Part shown: positions 44,961 through 56,854 of the stretch, piece by piece
How the letters are laid out: each line of letters starts with the position of its first letter
How positions within the stretch are numbered: position 1 is the first letter of the stretch
Source of the DNA: an uncultured Alphaproteobacteria bacterium
GTDB taxonomy: Bacteria; Pseudomonadota; Alphaproteobacteria; Rhodobacterales; Rhodobacteraceae
Assembly: GCA_902537215.1 (NCBI GenBank)
Contig: CACBAM010000008.1
Location: forward strand, 30,582-94,581
DNA: 64,000 nucleotides
Direction of reading: 5' to 3'
The notes under the pieces: generated by a model
What the model saw: the letters and a program-made list of their open reading frames with translations, nothing else
What the model was told of the DNA's origin: nothing
Database searches by the model: none
Position numbers and translations under genes: made by a program

Positions 44961-45836
44961 ATGAGTATAAAGCACCCAATAATTTCAGTCACAGGCTCTT
45001 CTGGAGCAGGTACGTCTACAGTAAAGCATACTTTTCAACAAATTTTCAGAAGAGAAAGCGTAAAAGCGGTAACATTGGAAGGCGATGCGTTTCATAGATA
45101 TAATAGAAGGGAAATGAAAAAAGAGTTAGAGAAAAGACACGCGGCAGGCGATGCTACCTTTTCCCATTTCTCCTTCGATGCCAATTTGCTGCCAGAATTA
45201 GAAGATTGTTTTAGAAATTATAGCGAACAAGGTACGTGCCGGTATCGACATTATATTCACAATTCAAATGAAGAAAATTTGTATGGAGCTAAACCAGGCA
45301 GTTTCACAAAATGGAAAAAGTTTGAAGAACCATCAGATCTATTGTTCTATGAGGGTTTGCACGGAGCAGTAGTAAATAAAGAAATCAATTTGGCAAGGTA
45401 CGCAGATTTAAAAATTGGTGTTGTTCCTGTTATTAACCTTGAGTGGATACAAAAAATCCATAGAGATACAGATTCTAGAGGTTACAGTACCGAGGCTGTG
45501 ACAGACACAATATTGAGAAGAATGCATGCATATGTTCATTGCATTTGCCCTCAGTTTACGGAGACAGATATTAATTTTCAGAGGGTACCGGTAGTAGATA
45601 CATCAAATCCATTAGTAGCTAGGTGGATACCAACTGCTGATGAAAGCTTGGTTGTTATACGTTTCAAGGACCCTCACGGAATTGATTTTCCTTATCTTGT
45701 ATCGATGATTCATGATAGTTGGATGAGCAGAGCTAATTCAATAGTAATACCAGGAGGTAAATTAGATTTAGCAATGCAATTAATACTAACACCCTTAATA
45801 GGTAGATTGGTAAATCAAGCAAAACGAGCAATATGA
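44961..45836 (+). CDS. cbbP: Phosphoribulokinase
   Basis: Phosphorylates ribulose 5-phosphate to ribulose bisphosphate, 291 aa, the proteobacterial class I length. The P-loop SVTGSSGAGTSTVKHTF is at about residues 8-24, and the substrate region LEGDAFHRYNRREMKKEL and FYEGLHGAVVN follow. This enzyme together with RuBisCO establishes a true Calvin cycle rather than a nucleotide-salvage RuBisCO. Confidence 0.97.
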   Translation: MSIKHPIISVTGSSGAGTSTVKHTFQQIFRRESVKAVTLEGDAFHRYNRREMKKELEKRHAAGDATFSHFSFDANLLPELEDCFRNYSEQGTCRYRHYIHNSNEENLYGAKPGSFTKWKKFEEPSDLLFYEGLHGAVVNKEINLARYADLKIGVVPVINLEWIQKIHRDTDSRGYSTEAVTDTILRRMHAYVHCICPQFTETDINFQRVPVVDTSNPLVARWIPTADESLVVIRFKDPHGIDFPYLVSMIHDSWMSRANSIVIPGGKLDLAMQLILTPLIGRLVNQAKRAI

Positions 45837-45870
45837 AAAGCAAAAAAATATTAAAAAATAGGGAAGAAAA

Positions 45871-48404
<2,534 letters not shown>

Positions 48405-48415
48405 GGAGAAAAATA

Positions 48416-48835
48416 ATGAGAGTTACACAAGGCACATTTTCATTTTTACCCGATTTTACCGATCAACAAATTCATGAACAAGTACAATATTGTATAGATA
48501 ACGGCTGGGCAGTAAGCATCGAATATACTGACGATCCACATCCTAGAAATACCTATTGGGAGATGTGGGGACATCCAATGTTTGATAATCCGGATGCGGC
48601 AGCGGTAGTTTACGAGTTAAATGAATGCCGAAAGATTTATGGTTCTTACTATATAAGAATTATTGCGTTTGACTCATCTCCAGGCTGGGAATCAATCAGG
48701 CTCTCATTTATTGTTAATAGACCTCCTGAGGAACCTGGGTTTAAATTGAGTAGAACTGAGGTTAAAGGAAGAAATATTCAATACTCTATAACACCTTATT
48801 CTAGCGATAATCCCCAGGGCTCGAGATATAAATAG
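48416..48835 (+). CDS. cbbS: RuBisCO small subunit, red type
   Basis: Small subunit, 139 aa. The opening MRVTQGTFSFLPDFTDQQI and YWEMWGHPMFD, NECRKIYGSYYIRIIAFDSSPGWES are those of red-type form I. The longer C-terminal tail (about 30 residues after FIVNRPPEEPG) is also characteristic; it forms the extra beta-hairpin of this type. Eleven bases after cbbL, nine before cbbX. Confidence 0.97.
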   Translation: MRVTQGTFSFLPDFTDQQIHEQVQYCIDNGWAVSIEYTDDPHPRNTYWEMWGHPMFDNPDAAAVVYELNECRKIYGSYYIRIIAFDSSPGWESIRLSFIVNRPPEEPGFKLSRTEVKGRNIQYSITPYSSDNPQGSRYK

Positions 48836-48844
48836 GACTAGCTT

Positions 48845-49759
48845 ATGGAAAATGAAGGACAAGAACAAGAGTCTGAGATTGTCACTGAAGTAAATTTAAA
48901 GGAAGATTTCCAGGCAAGTGGCGTTGCTGATATTCTTGCAGAACTCGATAATAGCTTAATTGGTCTCACACCAGTTAAAACACGCATCAAAGAGACGGCG
49001 TCATTACTTTTGGTAGATAAAGCTAGAGAAAAGCTTGGCTTAGTTAATGAGTCGCCAACTTTACATATGAGTTTTTCTGGTAATCCAGGTACTGGTAAAA
49101 CTACAGTCGCTCTCAAGATGGCTAATCTCCTTTTCCGTTTGGGTTATGTTAGAAAAGGACACTTGGTAACCGTGACAAGAGATGATCTTGTAGGGCAATA
49201 TATTGGACATACGGCTCCAAAGACCAAAGAAGTTCTCAAGAAAGCTATGGGAGGAGTTTTATTTATTGATGAAGCCTACTATTTATATAGGCCGGAAAAC
49301 GAGAGAGATTATGGTCAAGAAGCTATAGAGATATTATTACAAGTGATGGAAAATAATAGGGATGACTTAGTTGTTATTTTAGCAGGCTATAAGGATAAAA
49401 TGGATAAGTTTTTTGAAAGCAACCCAGGATTTAGATCACGTATAGCTCACCATATAGAGTTTCCCGATTATTCAAATAATGAATTATTGGAGATTGCTGA
49501 AGTTATGGTTGCGAGTATGAACTACCATTTTAATAAAGAGAGCAAAAAAGCTATGGCCGAATACATAAAAATTCGAAAAAAACAGCCGCACTTTGCCAAT
49601 GCGCGCTCTATTCGTAATGCTATTGATCGTGCAAGACTTCGTCAGGCAAATAGAGTCTTCAATAACTCAAAAGGACCAATTGGTGCAAGCTTTCTAAGTC
49701 AGATCGAAGATATTGATATTAGGCAAAGTAGGGTGTTTTCGGGTGGCATAGATAAATAA
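48845..49759 (+). CDS. cbbX: Red-type RuBisCO activase CbbX
   Basis: AAA+ remodelling enzyme that removes inhibitory sugar phosphates from red-type RuBisCO, 304 aa. Walker A is [11 protein letters not shown] near residue 79, the pore loop includes [13 protein letters not shown] near 113, Walker B is [11 protein letters not shown] near 137, and sensor/arginine regions ([21 protein letters not shown]) follow. It ends the operon and is convergent with mlaA, with one base between the stops. Confidence 0.96.
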   Translation: MENEGQEQESEIVTEVNLKEDFQASGVADILAELDNSLIGLTPVKTRIKETASLLLVDKAREKLGLVNESPTLHMSFSGNPGTGKTTVALKMANLLFRLGYVRKGHLVTVTRDDLVGQYIGHTAPKTKEVLKKAMGGVLFIDEAYYLYRPENERDYGQEAIEILLQVMENNRDDLVVILAGYKDKMDKFFESNPGFRSRIAHHIEFPDYSNNELLEIAEVMVASMNYHFNKESKKAMAEYIKIRKKQPHFANARSIRNAIDRARLRQANRVFNNSKGPIGASFLSQIEDIDIRQSRVFSGGIDK

Positions 49760-49760
49760 G

Positions 49761-50492
49761 TTACTCGTCATTGTATGGGTCAAAAACATCTGACTCATCA
49801 TCATCGATGTCAAACTCGTTTTTAGTTTGAAGAAAGATATTTCTTGCAGCTGAGTAGCTATCTGTAGAGTTATATAGTGTAGCATCTATCATAGGAGCAA
49901 ACTCATATCTTCTCTGAAAAACATTTGCCACTTCTACACCCAGCATGACCACACCATCAATGCCTGCAGTTATTGGCTTTGAGGGATTAAGTACATAATC
50001 TGTTATTAATCCAAATGATCCTCTAGCGGAGTTTGGTCCAAAGAGTGGCAATTCTACATACGCGCCTTGAGGTATATTGAATGATCTAAAAGTTTCATCA
50101 AAACCTGTATTTCTTGGGTAAATATTCCACATAGATGCAACATCGATCAACCCACCAATTCCTAGTGTGGAATTGATAATAAATCTGCTGAGATCAGTTC
50201 CTGCACTGCCAAAATCTCTTTGGAAAATATGATTTATAAACCTTTTCGGTTCGTTTAAATTTCCGCGGAAGTTTGATATTGGTATGCGTATTAATTCAGG
50301 AACATATGCTCCATATATTTTTGAAGTTGGTCTTATAGCGTATCTATCAAGTCCCTTATTGAATTCATGGGTTGTTCGATTGATGCTCTCAATTGGGTCA
50401 TAAGGTTCTTGCTCAAAAAAACCTTGAGCAAAAATTGCTGAATTTAAGATCACAGCCGCTAGAGATACTAGTGCGCATAAGATTAATCGCAT
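49761..50492 (-). CDS. mlaA: MlaA (VacJ) family outer-membrane lipid-asymmetry protein
   Basis: Outer-membrane component that removes mislocalised phospholipids, 243 aa. Family landmarks are DPIESINRTTHEFNKGLDRYAIRP near residue 32, RGNLNEPKRFINHIFQRD, FIINSTLGIGGLIDVAS and GAYVELPLFGPNSARGS. The N-terminus looks like a cleavable signal (ends AIFAQ), but I see no lipobox cysteine at the expected site; the only early cysteine is residue 6. The end is acidic. It stands alone, with no mla transporter genes beside it. Confidence 0.9.
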   Translation of the reverse strand: MRLILCALVSLAAVILNSAIFAQGFFEQEPYDPIESINRTTHEFNKGLDRYAIRPTSKIYGAYVPELIRIPISNFRGNLNEPKRFINHIFQRDFGSAGTDLSRFIINSTLGIGGLIDVASMWNIYPRNTGFDETFRSFNIPQGAYVELPLFGPNSARGSFGLITDYVLNPSKPITAGIDGVVMLGVEVANVFQRRYEFAPMIDATLYNSTDSYSAARNIFLQTKNEFDIDDDESDVFDPYNDE

Positions 50493-50604
50493 GATTTTTT
50501 ACCTAACATACCGTTCCATACTAATCAAAAAAGAAAATAGCTTTACTACACAGAATCATAAGTTATGAATACTCTAGAATTATTCTTATAATATCGAAAC
50601 AAAT

Positions 50605-51972
50605 ATGGAAACACCTCTTTTTTTATATAATTCCTATTCAAGGACAAAAGAAGCTTTTAAGCCTCTAGATGAGAAAAATGTTCGTATGTATGTTTGTGGA
50701 CCTACAGTTTATGACCGAGCTCATATAGGTAATGCTCGACCAGTGTTAGTATTTGACATATTGTTCCGACTTCTTCGATATCTATACCAAGAGGACAATG
50801 TTACTTATGTAAGAAATATCACAGATATTGATGATAAAATTAACGCTAAAGCTTTAGAAAGAGGCGTTAACATTGAGAAAGTAACGGAAGAAACAATAAG
50901 TTGGTTTCACAAAGACATGGACTTTTTGGGAGCGCTCAGACCCACTTATGAACCGCGAGCAACGGATTATGTTTCTCAGATGAAGGACATGATTTCCAAA
51001 CTTATTTCCTTGTCTTATGCCTACCCTACGGAAGACGGTCATGTATTTTTTGAAGTAGAGCAATTTTCAGATTATGGACTCCTTTCTAACAAAAAAATAA
51101 ACGAGCTTAAAGAAGGTGTCAGGATTGAAAATGAAAACACAAAGAAAAATCCACTAGATTTTGTTTTGTGGAAACCGTCTAATGCTGAAGAGCCAGGCTG
51201 GGGAAGCCCGTGGGGAAGAGGACGTCCCGGATGGCATATCGAATGTTCAGCGATGGCCAAGGATATATTAGGAGATCAATTTGATATTCATGGAGGGGGT
51301 ATCGATTTGATTTTCCCTCATCATGAGAATGAAATTGCCCAAAGTACATGCTCAAATAACATGAAAAAATTCGCCAATTTTTGGCTTCATAACGGCTTTC
51401 TTAAAATTGAGGGTGAAAAGATGTCAAAATCACTTAACAATTTTTTGACTGTATATGATTTAATCCAAAGAGATTTTTCAGGACCTTCAATAAGATATAA
51501 TATGCTTTCCACTCATTATCGACAGCCGCTGGACTGGAAATTTGAGAGGCTGGCAGAAGCTGAAAAGACTTTAATAAAATGGAATAATAGAATTGATCCA
51601 ATAAAAAAAACTGGGCTCCCAAGGCAAATACTTAAGGCTTTAGTGGACGATCTTAATACCCCGCAATCTATCTATGAAATGCATCAGCTATTTAATAACG
51701 AAAAGTTTGACGAGTTAAGAAATGCTTGCACGTTTTTTGGATTCTCTTCAAAGGATACAATAGAAAGTGCCCTAATACCAGCGGAGTTATCCGAAAAGGT
51801 TGATAAGTTAATTGAAAAAAGAAACAATGCGAGGATATCAAAAAACTTTTCGTTGGCAGATAAAATAAGAGAAGACTTGCTGAGTGCCGGTATTATAATA
51901 AAAGATGGCGGTCAGGAAACCACTTGGGAATTAAGTCAAAAACTTAAAATTAATAAGCTTAAAAAATTATGA
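50605..51972 (+). CDS. cysS: Cysteinyl-tRNA synthetase
   Basis: Charges tRNA-Cys, 455 aa. Class I signature HIGN-type AHIGNARPVLVFD near residue 38 and the KMSKS loop EKMSKSLNNFLTV near 272 are intact; zinc ligands include the cysteine in YVCGPTVYD and the GWHIECSAMA cysteine. ADKIREDLLSAGI near the end is the anticodon-domain signature. It overlaps cimA by four bases, as in several alphaproteobacteria. Confidence 0.97.
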   Translation: METPLFLYNSYSRTKEAFKPLDEKNVRMYVCGPTVYDRAHIGNARPVLVFDILFRLLRYLYQEDNVTYVRNITDIDDKINAKALERGVNIEKVTEETISWFHKDMDFLGALRPTYEPRATDYVSQMKDMISKLISLSYAYPTEDGHVFFEVEQFSDYGLLSNKKINELKEGVRIENENTKKNPLDFVLWKPSNAEEPGWGSPWGRGRPGWHIECSAMAKDILGDQFDIHGGGIDLIFPHHENEIAQSTCSNNMKKFANFWLHNGFLKIEGEKMSKSLNNFLTVYDLIQRDFSGPSIRYNMLSTHYRQPLDWKFERLAEAEKTLIKWNNRIDPIKKTGLPRQILKALVDDLNTPQSIYEMHQLFNNEKFDELRNACTFFGFSSKDTIESALIPAELSEKVDKLIEKRNNARISKNFSLADKIREDLLSAGIIIKDGGQETTWELSQKLKINKLKKL

Positions 51973-53597
51973 CCACAAAAGAGCGGCTTTATATTTACGA
52001 TACGACACTTAGGGATGGGCAACAGACCCAGGGCGTTACCTTCTCGCTGGACGATAAACTGAGAATAAGTCAGTTATTAGCAGATATCGGTATTGATTAC
52101 ATAGAGGGGGGTTGGCCCGGCGCGAACCCTATAGATAGTGAATTCTTTGATAGAAAAAAAGAATTTCCTAAATCGAAGCTAGTTGCATTTGGAATGACTA
52201 AAAGATTTGGAAGGTCTGTTGAAAATGATGAAACTTTGGCCCAAGTAGTATCTGCAGGAACAAGTGTTGTGTGTCTTGTAGGGAAGAGCCATGATTTCCA
52301 TGTGCAAAAAGCTTTGGGAATTTCTCTGGACGAAAATATAGAGCTTATTACGTCTTCAATAAAACACTTAAAATCTTTAGGTAAAGAGGTACATTTCGAC
52401 GCAGAACATTTTTTCGATGGTTTTGCAGCTAACAAAAAATATGCGATTTCAATAGTTAAAGAAGCGATGGCTGCTGGAGCTGATTGGGTAGTGTTATGTG
52501 ATACCAACGGTGGATGTATGCCTGACCAAGTTAAAGAGACAATTGAGAGTTTGATAGAAGAGGGTATTGATGCTAGCAGACTTGGTATCCATGCACATAA
52601 CGATACAGAAAATGCTGTGGCAAATTCGCTAGCAGCTGTACAAGCTGGAGTAAGACAAATACAGGGCACACTTAATGGACTTGGTGAAAGATGTGGCAAT
52701 GCAAATCTGATTTCTCTCTTGCCTACTCTTTTATTAAAGCCGCAGTTTGCCGAAAAATTCCTAACTGGGGTGACATCTGATAGCCTCAAAGAAATTACCA
52801 GAGCATCAAGAATTATGGATGAAGTGCTTAATAGAGTGCCAAATAGATTTGCGCCTTATGTAGGTAGCTCTGCTTTCGCTCATAAGGCAGGTCTACATGC
52901 CAATGCTATATTAAAGGATACTGAAACCTATGAGCATATAGATCCAGAGTTGGTCGGAAATGAGAGAATTATCCCTGTATCTAATCAGGCTGGTTTATCA
53001 AATTTGAGAGAAAAACTACAGCAAGCAGGTATTGAGGCAGCTGGCGATACTGGTAAGCTATCTATGTTACTCAAAGAAATTAAATACAAAGAAAGCGAGG
53101 GATATTCTTTCGATTCAGCAAACGCATCTTTTGAAATTTTTGCAAGAAGGATGTTAGGTCAAATGCCGAATTTTTTTGAAGTAAAAAGATATCGAGTTAC
53201 TACCGAGCGAAGAAAAGACACTATAGGCAATACAAAAACATTGTCTGAAGCAGTGGTTGTTTTAAAAATTGGAGATAAAGAAACCCTCTCTGTATCAGAA
53301 AGTATGGACGAAGAAATGAATGACTTGGGACCGGTTAATGCATTGTCCAAAGCCATCTCCAAGGACTTAGGACAGTATCAAGATATTATTAACGGCGTAC
53401 GCCTAATCGACTTTAAAGTGAGGATAACCTCTGGGGGAACTTCGGCAGTCACTAGGGTGTTAATTGATAGCGAAGATGAAAAAGGCTTAAGGTGGTCTAC
53501 TGTGGGCGTTTCTGCAAATATTCTTGATGCGAGTTTTCAAGCTCTTCTAGATTCAATTAACTGGAAGTTGATCAAGGAAGGAGCATCCCCAAATTGA
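51969..53597 (+). CDS. cimA: (R)-citramalate synthase
   Basis: Condenses pyruvate and acetyl-CoA for isoleucine synthesis, 542 aa. The DRE-TIM barrel opening LYIYDTTLRDGQQTQGVTFS and the metal motif HAHNDTENAVANSLAA near residue 217 are clear. WPGANPIDSEFF and FEIFARRMLGQMPNFFEVKRY (the regulatory LeuA-dimer region from about 395) are characteristic of the long CimA type rather than 2-isopropylmalate synthase. It overlaps cysS and the next gene by four bases each. Confidence 0.93.
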   Translation: MTTKERLYIYDTTLRDGQQTQGVTFSLDDKLRISQLLADIGIDYIEGGWPGANPIDSEFFDRKKEFPKSKLVAFGMTKRFGRSVENDETLAQVVSAGTSVVCLVGKSHDFHVQKALGISLDENIELITSSIKHLKSLGKEVHFDAEHFFDGFAANKKYAISIVKEAMAAGADWVVLCDTNGGCMPDQVKETIESLIEEGIDASRLGIHAHNDTENAVANSLAAVQAGVRQIQGTLNGLGERCGNANLISLLPTLLLKPQFAEKFLTGVTSDSLKEITRASRIMDEVLNRVPNRFAPYVGSSAFAHKAGLHANAILKDTETYEHIDPELVGNERIIPVSNQAGLSNLREKLQQAGIEAAGDTGKLSMLLKEIKYKESEGYSFDSANASFEIFARRMLGQMPNFFEVKRYRVTTERRKDTIGNTKTLSEAVVVLKIGDKETLSVSESMDEEMNDLGPVNALSKAISKDLGQYQDIINGVRLIDFKVRITSGGTSAVTRVLIDSEDEKGLRWSTVGVSANILDASFQALLDSINWKLIKEGASPN

Positions 53598-54424
53598 TTG
53601 GTGCCAACTGGTTAAGCAATCTTAAAAAATTTGATCGCGAAAGGTTTGACTCTATTAGACACTTAGATTCTGAGAGACGAAAAGGAATAGCGGCGATATA
53701 TTCATTTAATCTCGAATTGGCAAATATAGCTTGGAACGTTAGTGAGCCTGAGCTTGGATATCTAAAATTGCGCTGGTGGGAAGATTACATAAATGATATG
53801 CATGATGGATATTCATTTGGAGAAAATGAATATTTACTGATCCTTTCTAAGCTTCTTGCGGAGGGTAAGCTACACAAGAGTAATCTACTTAGACTTATTA
53901 AAGCACGTGAATTTGACTGTTCAAAAAAGCCCTTTGATAGTTACGAACAGCAAATCAAATATATTCGAGACACCTCGCAGAATCTTTTGTTCATGGGTCT
54001 AAGTTGTCTGATCGAGTTTAATGATTACTCCCTTAGAAGAAATCTTTCTAAATATTTCGGGTTATCCCTTGGTTTAGCAAGATTTGTTTTAGCAGCAGGA
54101 TCCCTGAGTCAAAACAAATGTTACTCACTTTTTTTACCCACGGGAATAGATTATAGTACATATTTTGAAGGCAGAATTAATGAAAATATTTCACAAAGAA
54201 TACATTCTGATATCGATCTGACACTTAATTTGTTTCATGCGGGGAAAAAGGAAATAAAAAGCATGGGACTAAAAAAAAATATTCTCTCTGTGCTTTATAC
54301 TGTTAACAATTTTGTGCCAATTTTATTAGAAATTAAAAATAACCCACAATTCATTTATAGAAAGGACCATAAGCTTAGTTTTAGAGCAAAATTTTTTGGG
54401 AAGATAAATGAACTTGTGGAATAA
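53594..54424 (+). CDS. Squalene/phytoene synthase-fold protein (NDUFAF6-like)
   Basis: 276-aa protein, TTG start overlapping the cimA stop. LDSERRKGIAAIYSFNLELANIAW and YLKLRWWEDYINDM near residue 55 match the squalene/phytoene synthase superfamily. I see only this first aspartate-bearing segment; the second DxxxD catalytic motif is not evident. That pattern fits the NDUFAF6-like group (respiratory complex I assembly in mitochondria) better than an active prenyl synthase. It overlaps the glycosylase gene by 17 bases. Confidence 0.7.
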   Translation: MIGANWLSNLKKFDRERFDSIRHLDSERRKGIAAIYSFNLELANIAWNVSEPELGYLKLRWWEDYINDMHDGYSFGENEYLLILSKLLAEGKLHKSNLLRLIKAREFDCSKKPFDSYEQQIKYIRDTSQNLLFMGLSCLIEFNDYSLRRNLSKYFGLSLGLARFVLAAGSLSQNKCYSLFLPTGIDYSTYFEGRINENISQRIHSDIDLTLNLFHAGKKEIKSMGLKKNILSVLYTVNNFVPILLEIKNNPQFIYRKDHKLSFRAKFFGKINELVE

Positions 54425-55049
54425 TCAAGAAATGTTAAGTGCCGAATTTATAAAAGATATAGCGCCGAGCATATATAAACTAGAAAAAAGATTTAGGCTG
54501 GTTGAAAGGAACTTTGGACTTCCTCCTTTTGACCCAAGAGAGAAAGGACTTGTGGCGCTAAAAAAAACTATTGTAGGGCAACAACTTTCTATAGCCTCAG
54601 CCGCGGCGATATGGAGTCGTTTTATAGATGCAGATATCAAAGACGAAGAAATTTTAAATAACCAAGCTGATAATAAATTAAGGAACCTAGGATTTTCACG
54701 ACAAAAAATTTCTTATCTAAAAAGCCTTACTGAAAGTGGACTTGATTTTGATAAAATGGAGACAATGGAAAACGAGGACGTTATAAACATTTTGACTGGT
54801 GTTAAAGGTATTGGATTATGGACAGCGGAAATATACTGTATTTTCAGCTTAAGAAGGTTAGACATTTTTCCGGCAGGTGATCTTGCTTTGCAAGAGGCTG
54901 CAAAAAATTTACTAAACTTGAAAAATAGGCCTTCGGAAAAAGAGATAAGAAAAATAGCTGAAAGCTGGGTGCCTTATAGATCAGTATGTGCAATAATTTT
55001 GTGGCATTTTTATAGAAATTTTAAGTCTAGGGAGTCTACATTATGGTAA
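54408..55049 (+). CDS. DNA-3-methyladenine glycosylase II (AlkA-like)
   Basis: Base-excision repair glycosylase of the helix-hairpin-helix family, 213 aa. VGQQLSIASAAAIWSRF near residue 53, the hairpin LTGVKGIGLWTAEIYCIF near 126, and the catalytic aspartate in FPAGDLALQEAA near 152 are present. It is a short, single-domain version without the N-terminal AlkA domain. An alternative ATG nine codons in would remove the overlap with the previous gene. Confidence 0.9.
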   Translation: MNLWNNQEMLSAEFIKDIAPSIYKLEKRFRLVERNFGLPPFDPREKGLVALKKTIVGQQLSIASAAAIWSRFIDADIKDEEILNNQADNKLRNLGFSRQKISYLKSLTESGLDFDKMETMENEDVINILTGVKGIGLWTAEIYCIFSLRRLDIFPAGDLALQEAAKNLLNLKNRPSEKEIRKIAESWVPYRSVCAIILWHFYRNFKSRESTLW

Positions 55050-55705
55050 ATGAATTAAACGTAAAAGAGAGGATGCCTTCTTCAGGATCAGTAAAAAAAG
55101 TTGTTATCTTCCTGCATGGATATGGAGCTGATGGAGCGGATTTGTTCTCTTTAAGTGACCATTTATCAGAACAGTTACCAGATTGTTTTTTTGCTTCACC
55201 AGATGCTCCCAGAAAGTGTGGTGCATCTCCTTTTGGATATGAGTGGTTTCCAATACCTGAAATAGATGGATCAACCATTCCTGATATGATGCAAGCATTA
55301 GCCTCTTCAGAAAAATTAATAATTAATTTAATTGACATTTACAAAGAACGATTTGGTTTAGGTTCCTCCGACTTTATTTTACTTGGATTTAGCCAAGGCT
55401 GTATGATTTCTTTAAACATTGGCTTAAGACAGTTAAACGACCTAGGAGGTATTGTTGGTATCTCAGGGAGACTTCTTATGCCAGAATCCTTGGAAGAAAG
55501 TAATAAAAAGCGTTATCCCCCTGTAGTATTAATTCATGGGGATGCGGATGATGTGGTACCAATTTCATCAATGTATGATGCCGAAAAAGTTTTGAATAAG
55601 ATAAATGTCAGACTCTCTACTCATGTTAGTAAGAATATTGGACATGGGATTGCTCCGGATGGATTATCGAAGGCCCTAGAGTTTATTAAAAAAATTTTTA
55701 GCTAG
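55043..55705 (+). CDS. Phospholipase/carboxylesterase family hydrolase
   Basis: Alpha/beta hydrolase, 220 aa. The opening VVIFLHGYGADGADLFSL is diagnostic of the family (YpfH-like). The triad is the serine in GFSQGCMISL near 117, the aspartate in IHGDADDVVP near 171 and the histidine in IGHGIAPDG near 205. Natural substrate unknown. It overlaps the glycosylase gene by seven bases and ends in an AT-rich hairpin. Confidence 0.88.
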   Translation: MVNELNVKERMPSSGSVKKVVIFLHGYGADGADLFSLSDHLSEQLPDCFFASPDAPRKCGASPFGYEWFPIPEIDGSTIPDMMQALASSEKLIINLIDIYKERFGLGSSDFILLGFSQGCMISLNIGLRQLNDLGGIVGISGRLLMPESLEESNKKRYPPVVLIHGDADDVVPISSMYDAEKVLNKINVRLSTHVSKNIGHGIAPDGLSKALEFIKKIFS

Positions 55706-55725
55706 TTTTTTTGTGACAAAAACTA
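55703..55725 (+). terminator. Weak AT-rich hairpin after the esterase gene
   Basis: TAGTTTTT (55703-55710) pairs with AAAAACTA (55718-55725) around a 7-base loop and begins at the stop codon. The stem has only two G-C pairs, so termination is uncertain, but it marks the end of the cysS-cimA operon. Confidence 0.35.
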
Positions 55726-55784
55726 TCTAATAATAATGAGATGTTTCTAACGTTGCATACGTCAATCTGGGAGTAAAGAAGTCT

Positions 55785-56369
55785 ATGCTGGATAGCCAAG
55801 CTAATGTTGAGCCTGCTTTATTTAAAAAATCAATACAGCGACCTGCATTAATTTTAAATGCTGACTATAGACCACTGTCCTACTTCCCACTTTCTCTGTG
55901 GCCCTGGCAAGAAGCTATTAAAGCAGTATACTTAAAAAGAGTAAATGTCGCAGCTGAATATGAAGAAGTGGTTCGATCAGAGAAATTAACACTCCCACTT
56001 CCATCAGTAATAGTGCTTAAGAATTATGTGGTACCTACAAAAACTGTGCCCTTTACCAGAGCCACCTTATTTTTGCGAGATGAATTTACTTGTCAATATT
56101 GTGGCTATAAGGGAAAAGATCTTACTTTTGATCATGTTGTGCCGAAGTCGAGAGGAGGTAAAACGCGTTGGGACAATGTTGTTGCTGCTTGTCAATCTTG
56201 TAACTTGAGAAAAGCTGCGAAAACGACGTCTCAAGCAGGATTTAAGTTGAAGAGAGCACCGACCAAACCATCTCCAGAAGTTTTATTAAATAAGGGAAAG
56301 AAATTTCCTCCTAGTGATATGCATAAATCGTGGATCGACTTTCTTTATTTTGAAAAAGATTTTGATTGA
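55785..56369 (+). CDS. HNH endonuclease family protein
   Basis: 194-aa protein of a widespread alphaproteobacterial HNH group. The nuclease motif lies in the second half: CQYCGYKGKDLTFDHVVPKSRGGKTRWDNVV (from about residue 103), with the zinc Cys-x-x-Cys pairs (CQYC and CQSC) and the catalytic histidine in DHVVPKS. The N-terminus RPALILNADYRPLSYFPLSLWPWQEAI is conserved in this group. No toxin or restriction partner is next to it. The 3' end overlaps dsbB convergently by 25 bases. Confidence 0.88.
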   Translation: MLDSQANVEPALFKKSIQRPALILNADYRPLSYFPLSLWPWQEAIKAVYLKRVNVAAEYEEVVRSEKLTLPLPSVIVLKNYVVPTKTVPFTRATLFLRDEFTCQYCGYKGKDLTFDHVVPKSRGGKTRWDNVVAACQSCNLRKAAKTTSQAGFKLKRAPTKPSPEVLLNKGKKFPPSDMHKSWIDFLYFEKDFD

Positions 56370-56854
56370 AAAAAATTAAATAAATGAATAGAGGAGACCG
56401 TCCAGCCTACAAAAAGTGCTATGGACATAATTAGATTCCAGCTTGCCATTGATAGTCTCATAAAGGACCATGTTACTTCGTTACATCTAACGACAGATGT
56501 ATTTAAGATGTCTATCAATAATGCTTCAGCACTTTTCTCATTTACCGAAGAAAGATTAGAAGATGAACAAGATTGGGGGCCTTGAAATATACCTTGTTCT
56601 ACACCGACGTGATAAGACGCCAAAATAATGCTAGACGCCATAATCAATGTGTTTAATAGATACATAAACAGATCGTGTGTCCTGAAAAAAACTAGCCAAA
56701 TCGAGATTATAGCTACTAGCATGTGTGGGTATCGCTGTATCAAGCATAAAGAGCAAGGAGTAAATCCAAACACATACTCTGATATCAAAGCAAACAATAT
56801 CATACTAATAGAAATCGTCCCAAGAGAGATGTGATTTAAGTAGGTTTTTATCAT
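56345..56854 (-). CDS. dsbB: Disulfide bond formation protein DsbB family
   Basis: Inner-membrane quinone-linked oxidase of DsbA, 169 aa, four membrane segments. The first redox pair is in FGFTPCSLCLIQRYPHM near residue 34, and the second periplasmic pair is the cysteines of QSCSSS and VRCNEV (about 98 and 123). The start overlaps the membrane-protein gene upstream by four bases (ATGA). Confidence 0.88.
   Translation of the reverse strand: MIKTYLNHISLGTISISMILFALISEYVFGFTPCSLCLIQRYPHMLVAIISIWLVFFRTHDLFMYLLNTLIMASSIILASYHVGVEQGIFQGPQSCSSSNLSSVNEKSAEALLIDILNTSVVRCNEVTWSFMRLSMASWNLIMSIALFVGWTVSSIHLFNFFQSKSFSK

Noticed and set aside
52097..52789. Long open frame of about 230 codons on the minus strand opposite cimA
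   Set aside because: It is antisense to a well-conserved gene, its translation is low-complexity serine/proline-rich, and it resembles no known family.
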